16,379 nucleotides of DNA, from NCBI GenBank assembly GCA_025934335.1, contig JAICYG010000050.1:1-16379 (forward strand). The letters are read 5' to 3'. The notes below the pieces were generated by a model. That model was not told where the DNA came from, did no database searches, and saw only the letters and a program-made list of their open reading frames with translations. Below are positions 1 to 6,188 of this stretch, piece after piece. This DNA comes from Thermoleophilia bacterium. Lineage in GTDB: Bacteria > Actinomycetota > Thermoleophilia > Gaiellales > Gaiellaceae. The position numbers and the translations under genes are program-made. Numbering within the stretch: position 1 is the stretch's first letter; every line of letters starts with the position of its first letter.

Positions 1-117
1 CCGCAGCGTCTTAGCCGCGGCGCGGAAAGTGGGACAGGGGCGCTCCGGGGCCATCGCGCAGAGGCCGTGACGGCGGAAGTAGCAGTCGTCGCAAGTCGGA
101 GCGTTCTGTCGGGTCAT
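1..117 (-). CDS. Small Cys-rich putative metal-binding protein, C-terminus cut by the window edge
   Basis: An open frame starts at the ATG at 117-115 and runs off the left end after 39 codons. It has four cysteines (C9, C12, C20, C28) arranged CxxC-x7-C-x7-C. The core reads CDDCYFRRHGLCA and is followed by PCPTFR, which looks like a small zinc-binding knuckle. A Shine-Dalgarno-like GGAAGGA lies at 134-128, 10 nt before the ATG. The Cys spacing, the ribosome site and codon use like that of its neighbours make this a real gene rather than chance. I know of similar short uncharacterised proteins in Thermoleophilia-like genomes, but no function. It lies downstream of the protease gene on the same strand, 146 bp away, so it may have its own promoter. 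A chance ORF is the main alternative. Confidence 0.65.
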   Translation of the reverse strand, partial: MTRQNAPTCDDCYFRRHGLCAMAPERPCPTFRAAAKTLR

Positions 118-263
118 CTGGGGGGTGTCCTTCCGGGGGGGCTGGGAGCGATTGCGGAGGCGATGCTACGACCGAGCCGCCGCCCCGAAAAGGGCTTGCC
201 TAAACGGAAAACGTGCAGTTTCCGGCAACTTCGGAGGCCGCTCGAAACGGCCCGAAACGGCCT
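118..263. other. Non-coding spacer with weak hairpins and a 10-bp tandem repeat
   Basis: This spacer separates the end of the PDZ protease gene from the small Cys-rich gene. It holds a perfect tandem pair of the 10-mer CGAAACGGCC (243-252 and 253-262). An inverted pair AGGCCG (235-240) / CGGCCT (258-263) directly abuts the protease stop codon. A second 6-bp hairpin, CGGAAA (205-210) / TTTCCG (219-224), is followed on the minus strand by a short T run. Either could be a weak terminator for the leftward operon. I see no convincing -35/-10 pair for the downstream gene. Confidence 0.35.
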
Positions 264-1262
264 TCAGCGCAGTGTCGCCAGGGCGCGCAACGCCTGTGAA
301 AAACTCTCCACAGGGATGATGCGGAGGCCGCGCGCGTAGCGCTTCGCATCGCGCGCGTTCTCCCCAGCCGGGACGAGGAAGGCGTCCACATGCGTCTCGC
401 GCGCGCCGATCGTCTTCTGCTTGATGCCGCCGATCGGCCCGACGGCGCCGTTCGGGAGGATCTCGCCCGTCGCGGCGATCTTCTTGCCGTGGACGACGTT
501 GCGGCCGAGCTCCTCGAGGATGTCGAGCGCGAAGGCGAGCCCTGCTGATGGGCCCCCGACGCCGCCGGCGTCGATCCGCACGTCGAGCGGGAGGCGGATG
601 TCGAGGGCGGGCTCGAGCAGCACGCCGACGACGGCGCGCTTCGTGCCGTCGTCGGCGGCCGTCGTGCGGATGCGCTGGACGCGCGTGCGCGTGCCTCGGC
701 GCACGGTGAACGCGACGGTGTCGCCGGGGGAGTGCGGCCGCATCGCCGTGAACACGTCCGCGGGGCTCGTGATGCGGGTGCCGTCGACCGCGGTGATCAC
801 GTCGTCGGGCTCGAGCTTCCCGACGGCGGGCTTCCCCGGCTGCACCGCCTCGACCTTCGCGCCGACCGGGCGCGACACGACCTTCTTGCCGGCGGCCCTG
901 AGCGCGACCGCGGCGGCGACCACCTGCGAGTCCTGCATGTCCTGCAGGTCGATGCGCCGCCGCTGTGCGTCGTCGACTCCCGGGGGGTTGATGGCGCTCG
1001 CGGGATACAGGTCGGCGCCCTCGTGCAGCCCGCCGAAGAGCTTCTCGAGCAGCTTCGCCCGCCGCACGATCACGTCGACGTAGTAGACGCCGCCGACCCT
1101 CGGATCCTGGCCGCCCGGGACCGTGACGAGCGGTGCGACGGGGTGCGCCTTGTCGGGCAGGAAGATGTAGTCGTTCGAGGGCAGGACGAGCAGGGCGAGG
1201 AAGACGGCGAGCAGCACCAGCCCGAGCGCGAGAAGGCGTCCGGGCGAGAACGCGCGCTTCAA
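264..1262 (-). CDS. PDZ domain-containing Lon-like (S16) membrane protease, YlbL-like
   Basis: The predicted protein has 332 residues. It has one N-terminal membrane segment (about residues 9-27), an extracytoplasmic region, a PDZ domain (about 125-200, with GKPAVGKLEPDDVITAVDG) and a C-terminal Lon-type proteolytic domain (about 205-332). The Ser-Lys dyad is visible as Ser239 in GGPSAGLAFAL and Lys281 in GPIGGIKQKT. No ATPase domain is present, as is normal for this membrane-anchored family, which is thought to act on exported or membrane proteins. The start is inferred to be the TTG at 1262-1260. It overlaps the stop codon of the upstream SDR gene (TTGA), which suggests translational coupling. 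No ATG or GTG is available in frame before the membrane segment, and there is no good ribosome site. A longer reading frame extending upstream is shadow sequence antisense to nothing and lying over the SDR gene. Confidence 0.88.
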   Translation of the reverse strand: MKRAFSPGRLLALGLVLLAVFLALLVLPSNDYIFLPDKAHPVAPLVTVPGGQDPRVGGVYYVDVIVRRAKLLEKLFGGLHEGADLYPASAINPPGVDDAQRRRIDLQDMQDSQVVAAAVALRAAGKKVVSRPVGAKVEAVQPGKPAVGKLEPDDVITAVDGTRITSPADVFTAMRPHSPGDTVAFTVRRGTRTRVQRIRTTAADDGTKRAVVGVLLEPALDIRLPLDVRIDAGGVGGPSAGLAFALDILEELGRNVVHGKKIAATGEILPNGAVGPIGGIKQKTIGARETHVDAFLVPAGENARDAKRYARGLRIIPVESFSQALRALATLR

Positions 1263-2005
1263 AGGAGGCCGCGGGAGAGCCCGCCGTCGACGAGCACGGT
1301 GGTGCCGGTCACGTAGGCGGCGCGGGCGGAGGCGAGGAAGCAGACGACGTCGCCGAACTCGCGCGGCGTCCCGAGCCGCCCGAGCGGGATCTGCCGGAGG
1401 TCCTCCGGCGGCGGGCCGTCCTCGCCGTACAGCTCGGTCATCCGGGGCGTGTCGATCCGGCCGGGCGCGACGCAGTTGACCGTGACGCCGGTCGGCCCGA
1501 CCTCCCGCGAGAGCGTCTTCAGCCAGCCGACGAGCCCCGGGCGGATCGTGTTCGAGAGCGCGAGGTTCGGCGTCGGCTCCTGCACGGTCAGCGAGGTGAT
1601 CGCGACGATCCGGCCCGAGCCGCTTCGCTCGAGGTGCGGCAGGCATAGCCGGACCAGCCGCACCGCCGGGGCGAGCAGTAGCTCGAACGCCCGCTCGAGC
1701 GCGTCGTCGCTCGTCTCCCGGGCGCCACCCCCGGGCGGGCCGCCGGAGTTCCAGACGAGGATGTCGAGCGCGCCGAATGCCTCGAGCGTCTTTGCGACGA
1801 GCCGTTCCAGGTCGGAGGCGTTCGTGACATCGCCACGAACCGCAAGCGCGCCGATCCGGTCGGCGTCACGTTCGAGCTGCTCGCGCCGCCGCGCGAGCAT
1901 CGACACGTTCGCGCCCTCCTCGGCGAGCGCCTCGGCGGCGGCGAGCCCCAGGCCGGAGGACGCTCCGCAGACGATCGCCGTCTTGCCGCGCAGACCGAGA
2001 TCCAT
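1259..2005 (-). CDS. SDR-family oxidoreductase with an atypical active site
   Basis: This 248-residue Rossmann-fold protein has the classical short-chain dehydrogenase length. The cofactor loop GASSGLG is at residues 14-20, the NAG-type motif reads NSGG (86-89), and the C-terminal TGTTVLVDGG strand is typical of FabG-like enzymes. Ser138 fits the catalytic serine. The usual YxxxK is replaced by Ser151-x3-Arg155 (SNTIR), so the canonical Tyr and Lys are both missing. I recall divergent SDRs with a similar S-N-x-x-R motif, so this may be a subfamily trait and not decay. The substrate cannot be told. It lies 22 bp after mdh and overlaps the protease gene by 4 bp. There is no Shine-Dalgarno site; TACCTT lies 8 nt before the ATG, suggesting an extra, leaderless promoter. 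Confidence 0.85.
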   Translation of the reverse strand: MDLGLRGKTAIVCGASSGLGLAAAEALAEEGANVSMLARRREQLERDADRIGALAVRGDVTNASDLERLVAKTLEAFGALDILVWNSGGPPGGGARETSDDALERAFELLLAPAVRLVRLCLPHLERSGSGRIVAITSLTVQEPTPNLALSNTIRPGLVGWLKTLSREVGPTGVTVNCVAPGRIDTPRMTELYGEDGPPPEDLRQIPLGRLGTPREFGDVVCFLASARAAYVTGTTVLVDGGLSRGLL

Positions 2006-2013
2006 GCGGCGGG

Positions 2014-2019
2014 AAGGTA
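2014..2019 (-). promoter_or_regulatory. Candidate -10 box for a leaderless SDR transcript
   Basis: The minus strand reads TACCTT followed by exactly 8 nt and the ATG at 2005. This matches the actinobacterial TANNNT -10 consensus at a distance that would put transcription start on the first base of the start codon. The gene has no Shine-Dalgarno site. No good -35 element is visible, and the box sits only about 10 bp past the mdh stop codon. Confidence 0.35.
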
Positions 2020-2027
2020 CCCGACCG

Positions 2028-2957
2028 TTACACGGTGAGGACGCCGACCACGTCGCGGACCGCGTCGGCGCTCTTGCCGAGCGCCTGCTTCTCCGCGTCG
2101 TCGAGGTCGACCTCGAGGATCTGCTCGACGCCGCTCGCGCCGAGCTTCACCGGCACGCCCATGTAGAGGCCGTCGATCCCGTACTCGCCCTCGAGGTAGG
2201 CGGTGCAGGGGAGCACGCGCTTCTCGTCGAGGATGATCGAGTCGACCATCTGCGCGGCAGCCGCGCCGGGCGCGTACCAGGCGGAGGTGCCGAGGAGCTT
2301 CACGACCTCGCCGCCGCCGACCGCGGTGCGCTGCACGAGCTCCTGGATCCGCTCCTCCGCGACGAGCTTTCGGATCGGCACGCCGCCGACCGTCGTCGCG
2401 GAGATCACCGAGACCATCTGGTCGCCGTGGCCGCCCAGGACGACCGCGCTCACGTCCTTGACGGAAGCGCCGGTCTCCCAGGCGATGAACGTCTGCAGGC
2501 GCGCCGTGTCGAGGATGCCCGCCTGGCCGAACACGCGCTCCTTGGGGAGCCCGGAGACGCTCTTCGCCACGTGGCACATCGCGTCGAGCGGGTTCGAGAC
2601 GACGATCAGGATCGCGTCGGGGCTCTTCGCGGCGACCTGCTCGGTGACGTCCTTGACGATCTTCTCGTTCGTCGTCACGAGGTCGTCGCGACTCATGCCG
2701 GGGGAGCGGGGGAGGCCGGCCGTGATCACGACGACATCCGAACCGGCGGTCGCCGCATAGTCGTTCGAGCCGGTCACGTTCGGCTCGTAGCGGAGGACCG
2801 CGCCCATCTGGTTGATGTCGAGCGCCTTCCCCTGCGGCAGGCCCTCCTTGATGTCGACCAGCACGATGTCGGCGTAGTCGCGCTGCGCGAGCACCTGCGC
2901 GCACGTCGCGCCCACGTTCCCGGCGCCGACAACCGTGACCTTCCGCCTCTCACTCAT
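2028..2957 (-). CDS. mdh: Malate dehydrogenase, LDH-like type
   Basis: This is a 309-residue NAD-dependent dehydrogenase that interconverts malate and oxaloacetate in the TCA cycle. The dinucleotide motif GAGNVG is at 11-16, and Asp35 ends the second strand as expected for NAD+. The substrate loop has Arg84 and Arg90 in LPRSPGMSR, where Arg84 is the malate-specific residue that distinguishes it from lactate dehydrogenase. The catalytic pair is Asp150 (GILDTAR, with Arg153) and His177 (GGHGDQMV). Length is normal for the LDH-like MDH group. The ATG follows the icd stop by 3 bp. Its ribosome site GGAGGG (2970-2965) lies in the end of icd, so the two genes form one operon. Confidence 0.96.
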   Translation of the reverse strand: MSERRKVTVVGAGNVGATCAQVLAQRDYADIVLVDIKEGLPQGKALDINQMGAVLRYEPNVTGSNDYAATAGSDVVVITAGLPRSPGMSRDDLVTTNEKIVKDVTEQVAAKSPDAILIVVSNPLDAMCHVAKSVSGLPKERVFGQAGILDTARLQTFIAWETGASVKDVSAVVLGGHGDQMVSVISATTVGGVPIRKLVAEERIQELVQRTAVGGGEVVKLLGTSAWYAPGAAAAQMVDSIILDEKRVLPCTAYLEGEYGIDGLYMGVPVKLGASGVEQILEVDLDDAEKQALGKSADAVRDVVGVLTV

Positions 2958-2960
2958 GTC

Positions 2961-4043
2961 CTAACCCTCCAGCTTCTCGATGATCGCGTCGGCGTACTCG
3001 CTCGTCCCGACCGCGGTCGGGTCGTCGCGCGACGGCTTCATGTCATAGGTGACCCGGTCGCCCTCCGCGATCACGGCGGCGACGGCGTCCTCCAGGCGAC
3101 GGGCGGCGTCGGCCTCGCCGAGATGCTCGAGCATGAGCTTCCCCGAAAGGATCATGGCGGTCGGGTTGACCTTGTTCTGTCCCTTGTACTTCGGCGCCGA
3201 CCCGTGCGTGGCCTCGAACACGGCCGCGTCGGGGCCGATGTTGCCGCCGGGCGCGACCCCGAGGCCGCCGACCAGGCCGGCCGTCAGGTCGCTGACGATG
3301 TCGCCGTACAGGTTCGGGAGCACGAGCACGTCGAACTCCTCGGGCCGCTGCACGAGCCCCATGCAGATCGCGTCGACGAGGTTCTCCCACGGGTCGATCT
3401 CCGGGTAGTCCTTCGCGACCCCCCGGAACACATCGAGGAAGAGCCCGTCGGTGAACTTCATGATGTTCGCCTTCGTCACGCACGAGACGCGCTTGCGCCC
3501 GTGGGCGCGCGCGTACTCGAAGGCGAAGCGGATGATCCGCTCGGATCCCTCGCGGCTGATCGGCTTGATCGAGAGGCCGGAGCCCGACGCGATCTGCTTG
3601 CTCTGCAGGGCGTTCAACTCGCCGATCACCTGCTCGGCCTCCACGGTGCCGGCCTCGTACTCGATCCCTGCGTAGAGGTCCTCCGTGTTCTCGCGGACGA
3701 TGACGAGGTCGACGTTGTCGTAGCGCGAGCGCACGCCCCGGTACGTCTTGCACGGGCGCAGGCATGCATAGAGCCCGAGCTCGTGGCGGAGCGCCACGTT
3801 CACCGACCGGAAGCCGGTGCCGATCGGGGTCGTGATCGGGCCTTTCAACGCGACCTTGTTCGTCTTGACCGACGCGAGCGTCTCCTCGGGAAGCGGCGTG
3901 CCGGCCGTCTCCATCACGTCGACCCCGGCCTCGCGCACGTCCCAGTCGAAGTCGACGCCCGTCGCCTCGAGGACACGGCGCGTCGCCTCCGTCAGCTCGG
4001 GGCCGGTGCCGTCGCCGGGGATGAGAGTGACACGATGAGCCAT
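2961..4043 (-). CDS. icd: Isocitrate dehydrogenase, probably NADP-dependent
   Basis: This 360-residue member of the isocitrate/isopropylmalate dehydrogenase family oxidatively decarboxylates isocitrate to 2-oxoglutarate. Substrate residues align with the E. coli enzyme: Ser80 and Arg86 in FRSVNVALR, Arg96, Arg117, Tyr124, Lys191, and metal ligands Asp224, Asp248 and Asp252 in the NLYGDIVSDL signature. Length resembles NAD-type enzymes, but the cofactor loop HGSAPKYKGQNKVNP has Lys285, Tyr286 and Val292. These match E. coli Lys344, Tyr345 and Val351, and Tyr333 matches Tyr391, all NADP determinants. Pro337 replaces Arg395. The ATG at 4043 is the natural start from homology (MAHRVTLIPGDGTGPE). 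It lacks a Shine-Dalgarno site and begins the leftward operon. Homoisocitrate dehydrogenase is a less likely alternative. Confidence 0.92.
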   Translation of the reverse strand: MAHRVTLIPGDGTGPELTEATRRVLEATGVDFDWDVREAGVDVMETAGTPLPEETLASVKTNKVALKGPITTPIGTGFRSVNVALRHELGLYACLRPCKTYRGVRSRYDNVDLVIVRENTEDLYAGIEYEAGTVEAEQVIGELNALQSKQIASGSGLSIKPISREGSERIIRFAFEYARAHGRKRVSCVTKANIMKFTDGLFLDVFRGVAKDYPEIDPWENLVDAICMGLVQRPEEFDVLVLPNLYGDIVSDLTAGLVGGLGVAPGGNIGPDAAVFEATHGSAPKYKGQNKVNPTAMILSGKLMLEHLGEADAARRLEDAVAAVIAEGDRVTYDMKPSRDDPTAVGTSEYADAIIEKLEG

Positions 4044-4145
4044 CGCCGCGGGCCAGCGTACAGATCGAGTTACTCCCGAAGGGTGACGAAGGTGAGCGCA
4101 TCCCGGTGATCGACAGCGCTCGTCGCGCGCGCACCATGAGCAGCG
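4044..4145. promoter_or_regulatory. Divergent intergenic region with a possible icd -10 box
   Basis: This 102-bp gap separates the leftward icd operon from the rightward TPR gene and must hold any promoters for both. On the minus strand TACGCT (4060-4055) lies 11 nt before the icd ATG. It could serve as a -10 box giving a nearly leaderless mRNA. The same CTGTACGCT string precedes the CitA-like gene at 6172-6180. No convincing -35 element or rightward promoter can be picked out by eye. Confidence 0.35.
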
Positions 4146-5294
4146 GTGGAAGGCACTGCGGAGCTCGTGATCCTGCCTGCGGTCAGGACGACGTCGACGC
4201 CGGTCCGGCGCGGCGAGGCGCGTGCCGCGCTCGCACGCGCGGAGCGCCTCGCGGCCGAGAGCCGCTGGCGCGAGACGGTCGACGTACTGGCAGGCGTCAA
4301 GGTGCCGGCCTCGTCTGCGCCCGACCTCGCGCTGCGCGTGCTGCACACGGAGGCCTGGGCGCGGATGTACCTCGGCGAGCTCGATGCGGCGACGGCGCTC
4401 TGCGAGCGGGCCCGCGCGCTCGCAGAGAGCGAGGTCTTCGACGACACCGACCGGGCGGAGGCGCTCTTCCGCCTCGGAGCGTGCCGGCTGAAGGCGGCGA
4501 AGGTGAGCAACGCCGTCTCGCTGTTCGGCGAGGCGCTGCGACTGACCAAGCCCGGCGGTGCGCGCCGTGACCGGGTGCGCGCACAGGCATTCGAGTGGCG
4601 GGCGCGCTGCTACGCGCTTCAACGCGACTGGGACGCCGCGCAAGGAGACGCCGAGAACGCCGTCGAGATTGCGGAGTCGCTCAAGGACGTTCGCCTGCAG
4701 ATGCTCGCGACGATGCAGTGCTCGGTAATCGCCGAGCGCCGAGGCAACGCGCGGCTCGCGCTCTTCTTCGCCGAGCACGCGCGGGAGCTCGCGGTCGAAT
4801 GCGGCGACCGCCAGACCGAGGCGCGGCTCCTGAACAACCTGGGCGGGCTCAGCTTCCTGCTCGGCCGCGCCGAGCAGGCGGTCGCTCAGGTCAAGGCTTC
4901 GTTCGCGCTCTTCCTCGAGGTCGGCGCCGATGCCGACGCGTCCCAGGCGGTGTCGACGCTCGCACAGATTCACCTCCGCGCCGGCGCGCCGCAGCTCGCG
5001 GAGGAGCAGGCGCGGCACGCGCTCTCGATCCTCGCGGGCCGTGACGACTTCCTGGACGAGCGCGGCAACGCCCACCTCGTCCTCGGGCGCGCGCTGCTCG
5101 CGCAGCAGCGCCCCGACGAGGCACTCCAGGAGTTCGCGGCGGCGGAGCGGCTCTTCCGGCGGCTCGGCTCGACGAGCCATCTCGCCGCCGCGTGGACGGC
5201 CGAGGGCGACGCCTACGCGCGCCTCCGGGACATGGATGCGGCCGCCGCGCTCTACCGGCGCGCAGCCGAGGCCTTGCAGGACTTCCACTTCTAG
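4146..5294 (+). CDS. TPR-repeat protein, candidate peptide-binding regulator
   Basis: This is a 382-residue, entirely helical protein with about eight tetratricopeptide-type units spaced close to 40 residues apart (starting near 63, 104, 144, 184, 224, 264, 304 and 346). The units carry typical Leu, Gly/Ala and aromatic positions, such as LLNNLGGLSFLLGRAEQAV and AYARLRDMDAAAALYRRA. There is no signal peptide, membrane segment or DNA-binding domain, so it should be cytoplasmic. The 40-residue spacing and total length resemble Rap/NPR-type peptide-sensing proteins of Firmicutes. That likeness is architectural only. The first in-frame start is the GTG at 4146, after an in-frame stop at 4137. The GTG at 4167 is an alternative; neither has a strong ribosome site. 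A gene for a 41-residue peptide follows 19 bp downstream. A general protein-interaction scaffold is the conservative reading. Confidence 0.85.
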   Translation: MEGTAELVILPAVRTTSTPVRRGEARAALARAERLAAESRWRETVDVLAGVKVPASSAPDLALRVLHTEAWARMYLGELDAATALCERARALAESEVFDDTDRAEALFRLGACRLKAAKVSNAVSLFGEALRLTKPGGARRDRVRAQAFEWRARCYALQRDWDAAQGDAENAVEIAESLKDVRLQMLATMQCSVIAERRGNARLALFFAEHARELAVECGDRQTEARLLNNLGGLSFLLGRAEQAVAQVKASFALFLEVGADADASQAVSTLAQIHLRAGAPQLAEEQARHALSILAGRDDFLDERGNAHLVLGRALLAQQRPDEALQEFAAAERLFRRLGSTSHLAAAWTAEGDAYARLRDMDAAAALYRRAAEALQDFHF

Positions 5295-5300
5295 CGAGCA

Positions 5301-5306
5301 AGGAGG
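5301..5306 (+). promoter_or_regulatory. Strong ribosome binding site fixing the 41-aa peptide start
   Basis: AGGAGG lies 7 nt before the GTG at 5314, in the short gap after the TPR gene. It is among the best Shine-Dalgarno sites in the window and is the main reason to accept this very short reading frame as a gene. Confidence 0.7.
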
Positions 5307-5313
5307 AACGAAC

Positions 5314-5439
5314 GTGAAGAAGAGAATCGACGTCGTCGCGGTGCTGCTGTTTCTCGTCGCCCTCGCGGTGTTCTTCGCCGCGGCCAAGGTGGGCCACCAT
5401 CCGCACGGCAACGGCTACGGGTTCTTCAGCGGCGGTTGA
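5314..5439 (+). CDS. 41-residue secreted or membrane peptide
   Basis: The peptide begins with a positive KKR cluster. A hydrophobic core follows (about residues 7-24, ending FAAA), then a 17-residue polar tail rich in His, Gly and aromatics (HHPHGNGYGFFSGG). This is the build of a Sec signal peptide with a possible AAA cleavage site, or of a single-pass small membrane protein. The GTG start has AGGAGG 7 nt upstream. The gene follows the TPR gene by 19 bp, and its TGA overlaps the ATG of the S1 protease (TGATG), so all three appear co-transcribed. I do not recognise a family. It may be a signalling-peptide precursor for the TPR protein. Another possibility is a small partner or inhibitor of the protease. 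Confidence 0.72.
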   Translation: MKKRIDVVAVLLFLVALAVFFAAAKVGHHPHGNGYGFFSGG

Positions 5440-6152
5440 TGCGTCCCTTCTGGGCCATCCTCGCCGGCGTCGCGGCTCTCGCGGTCGCGGCGCCGGCACC
5501 TGCGATCACCGGCGGCGGGCTCGACGGGAGCGCGCATCCGGCGGTAGCGCTCCTGCTCGCGGACCGCGGCAACGGGCCCGAGCCGGACTGCTCGGGGGTG
5601 CTCGTCGCTCCGCAGGTGCTCGTGACGGCGGCGCACTGCACGGAAGGGACGAGCTCGAATCGGGTCGAGGTGAGCTTCGACGACGCCTATGCGGCCGGCT
5701 CCTCGAGCGTCTTCGCCGGGACGCTCTATCCCGACAAGGAGTGGTCGCCGGGTGCGAAGGACACCCACGACCTCGCCGTCGTCGTGCTCGACGACAAGGC
5801 GCCGGTCGCTCCCGTCGCGCTTCCGCAAGCAGGGGCGCTCGACAAGCAGGCGCTGAAGGGCGCCGAGATCGTGAACGTCGGCTACGGCTACTTCGACCGA
5901 ACGTTCGTGTTCGACGGCTACCGGCGCATGTCGACGTCGTCCTTCACGTCGCTGAAGCCCACGGAGCTCAAGCTCTCGCAGAAGCCGGGCGGCGTGTGCT
6001 TCGGCGACTCGGGCGGTCCGCGCCTGCTCGGGACAATGGTGGTTGCCGTCACCTCGACGGGCAACCGCAACTGCACGGGACAGTCGACCGGCTACCGGCT
6101 CGACACGCCGTCGGCGCGCGCGTTCCTCGCGCAATACATCGACCTTTCCTGA
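5439..6152 (+). CDS. Secreted trypsin-fold (S1) serine protease
   Basis: This 237-residue preprotein has a signal peptide (about 1-22, ending PAPA). The mature-type N-terminus is ITGG, matching the IVGG of activated trypsin-family enzymes. The complete triad is His66 in TAAHC, Asp111 in THDLAVV and Ser191 in GDSGGP. Cysteines 51/67 and 187/212 fit two conserved disulfides. The residue at the trypsin Asp189 position is Gly185, so cleavage after Arg/Lys is not expected. If ITGG directly follows the signal peptide there is no propeptide, and signal peptidase itself would create the active N-terminus. The ATG at 5439 overlaps the stop of the preceding peptide gene, implying coupling; a TTG three bases earlier is less likely. 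Confidence 0.9.
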   Translation: MRPFWAILAGVAALAVAAPAPAITGGGLDGSAHPAVALLLADRGNGPEPDCSGVLVAPQVLVTAAHCTEGTSSNRVEVSFDDAYAAGSSSVFAGTLYPDKEWSPGAKDTHDLAVVVLDDKAPVAPVALPQAGALDKQALKGAEIVNVGYGYFDRTFVFDGYRRMSTSSFTSLKPTELKLSQKPGGVCFGDSGGPRLLGTMVVAVTSTGNRNCTGQSTGYRLDTPSARAFLAQYIDLS

Positions 6153-6174
6153 CCGGCGCACAGCGGGCGTTCTG

Positions 6175-6180
6175 TACGCT
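6175..6180 (+). promoter_or_regulatory. Candidate -10 box for a leaderless citrate synthase mRNA
   Basis: TACGCT is followed by exactly 8 nt and the GTG at 6189. The gene has no Shine-Dalgarno site, so initiation on a leaderless transcript is plausible. A TGAC element lies about 20 bp upstream, which is longer than an ideal spacer. Confidence 0.4.
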
Positions 6181-6188
6181 CCGCTCCC

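Noticed and set aside
1261..1267. AAAGGAGG-like ribosome site on the plus strand
   Set aside because: No supported rightward gene follows it. It is the complement of the codons at the SDR/protease junction.
1449..4109. 886-codon rightward open frame
   Set aside because: It is antisense to the SDR, mdh and icd genes, whose motifs are clear. Its Arg/Asp/His/Val-rich low-complexity composition is typical of frames opposite GC-rich genes.
2961..5411. 816-codon leftward frame continuing upstream of icd
   Set aside because: The part beyond 4043 is antisense to the TPR gene and has no domain. icd has a family-like start at 4043.
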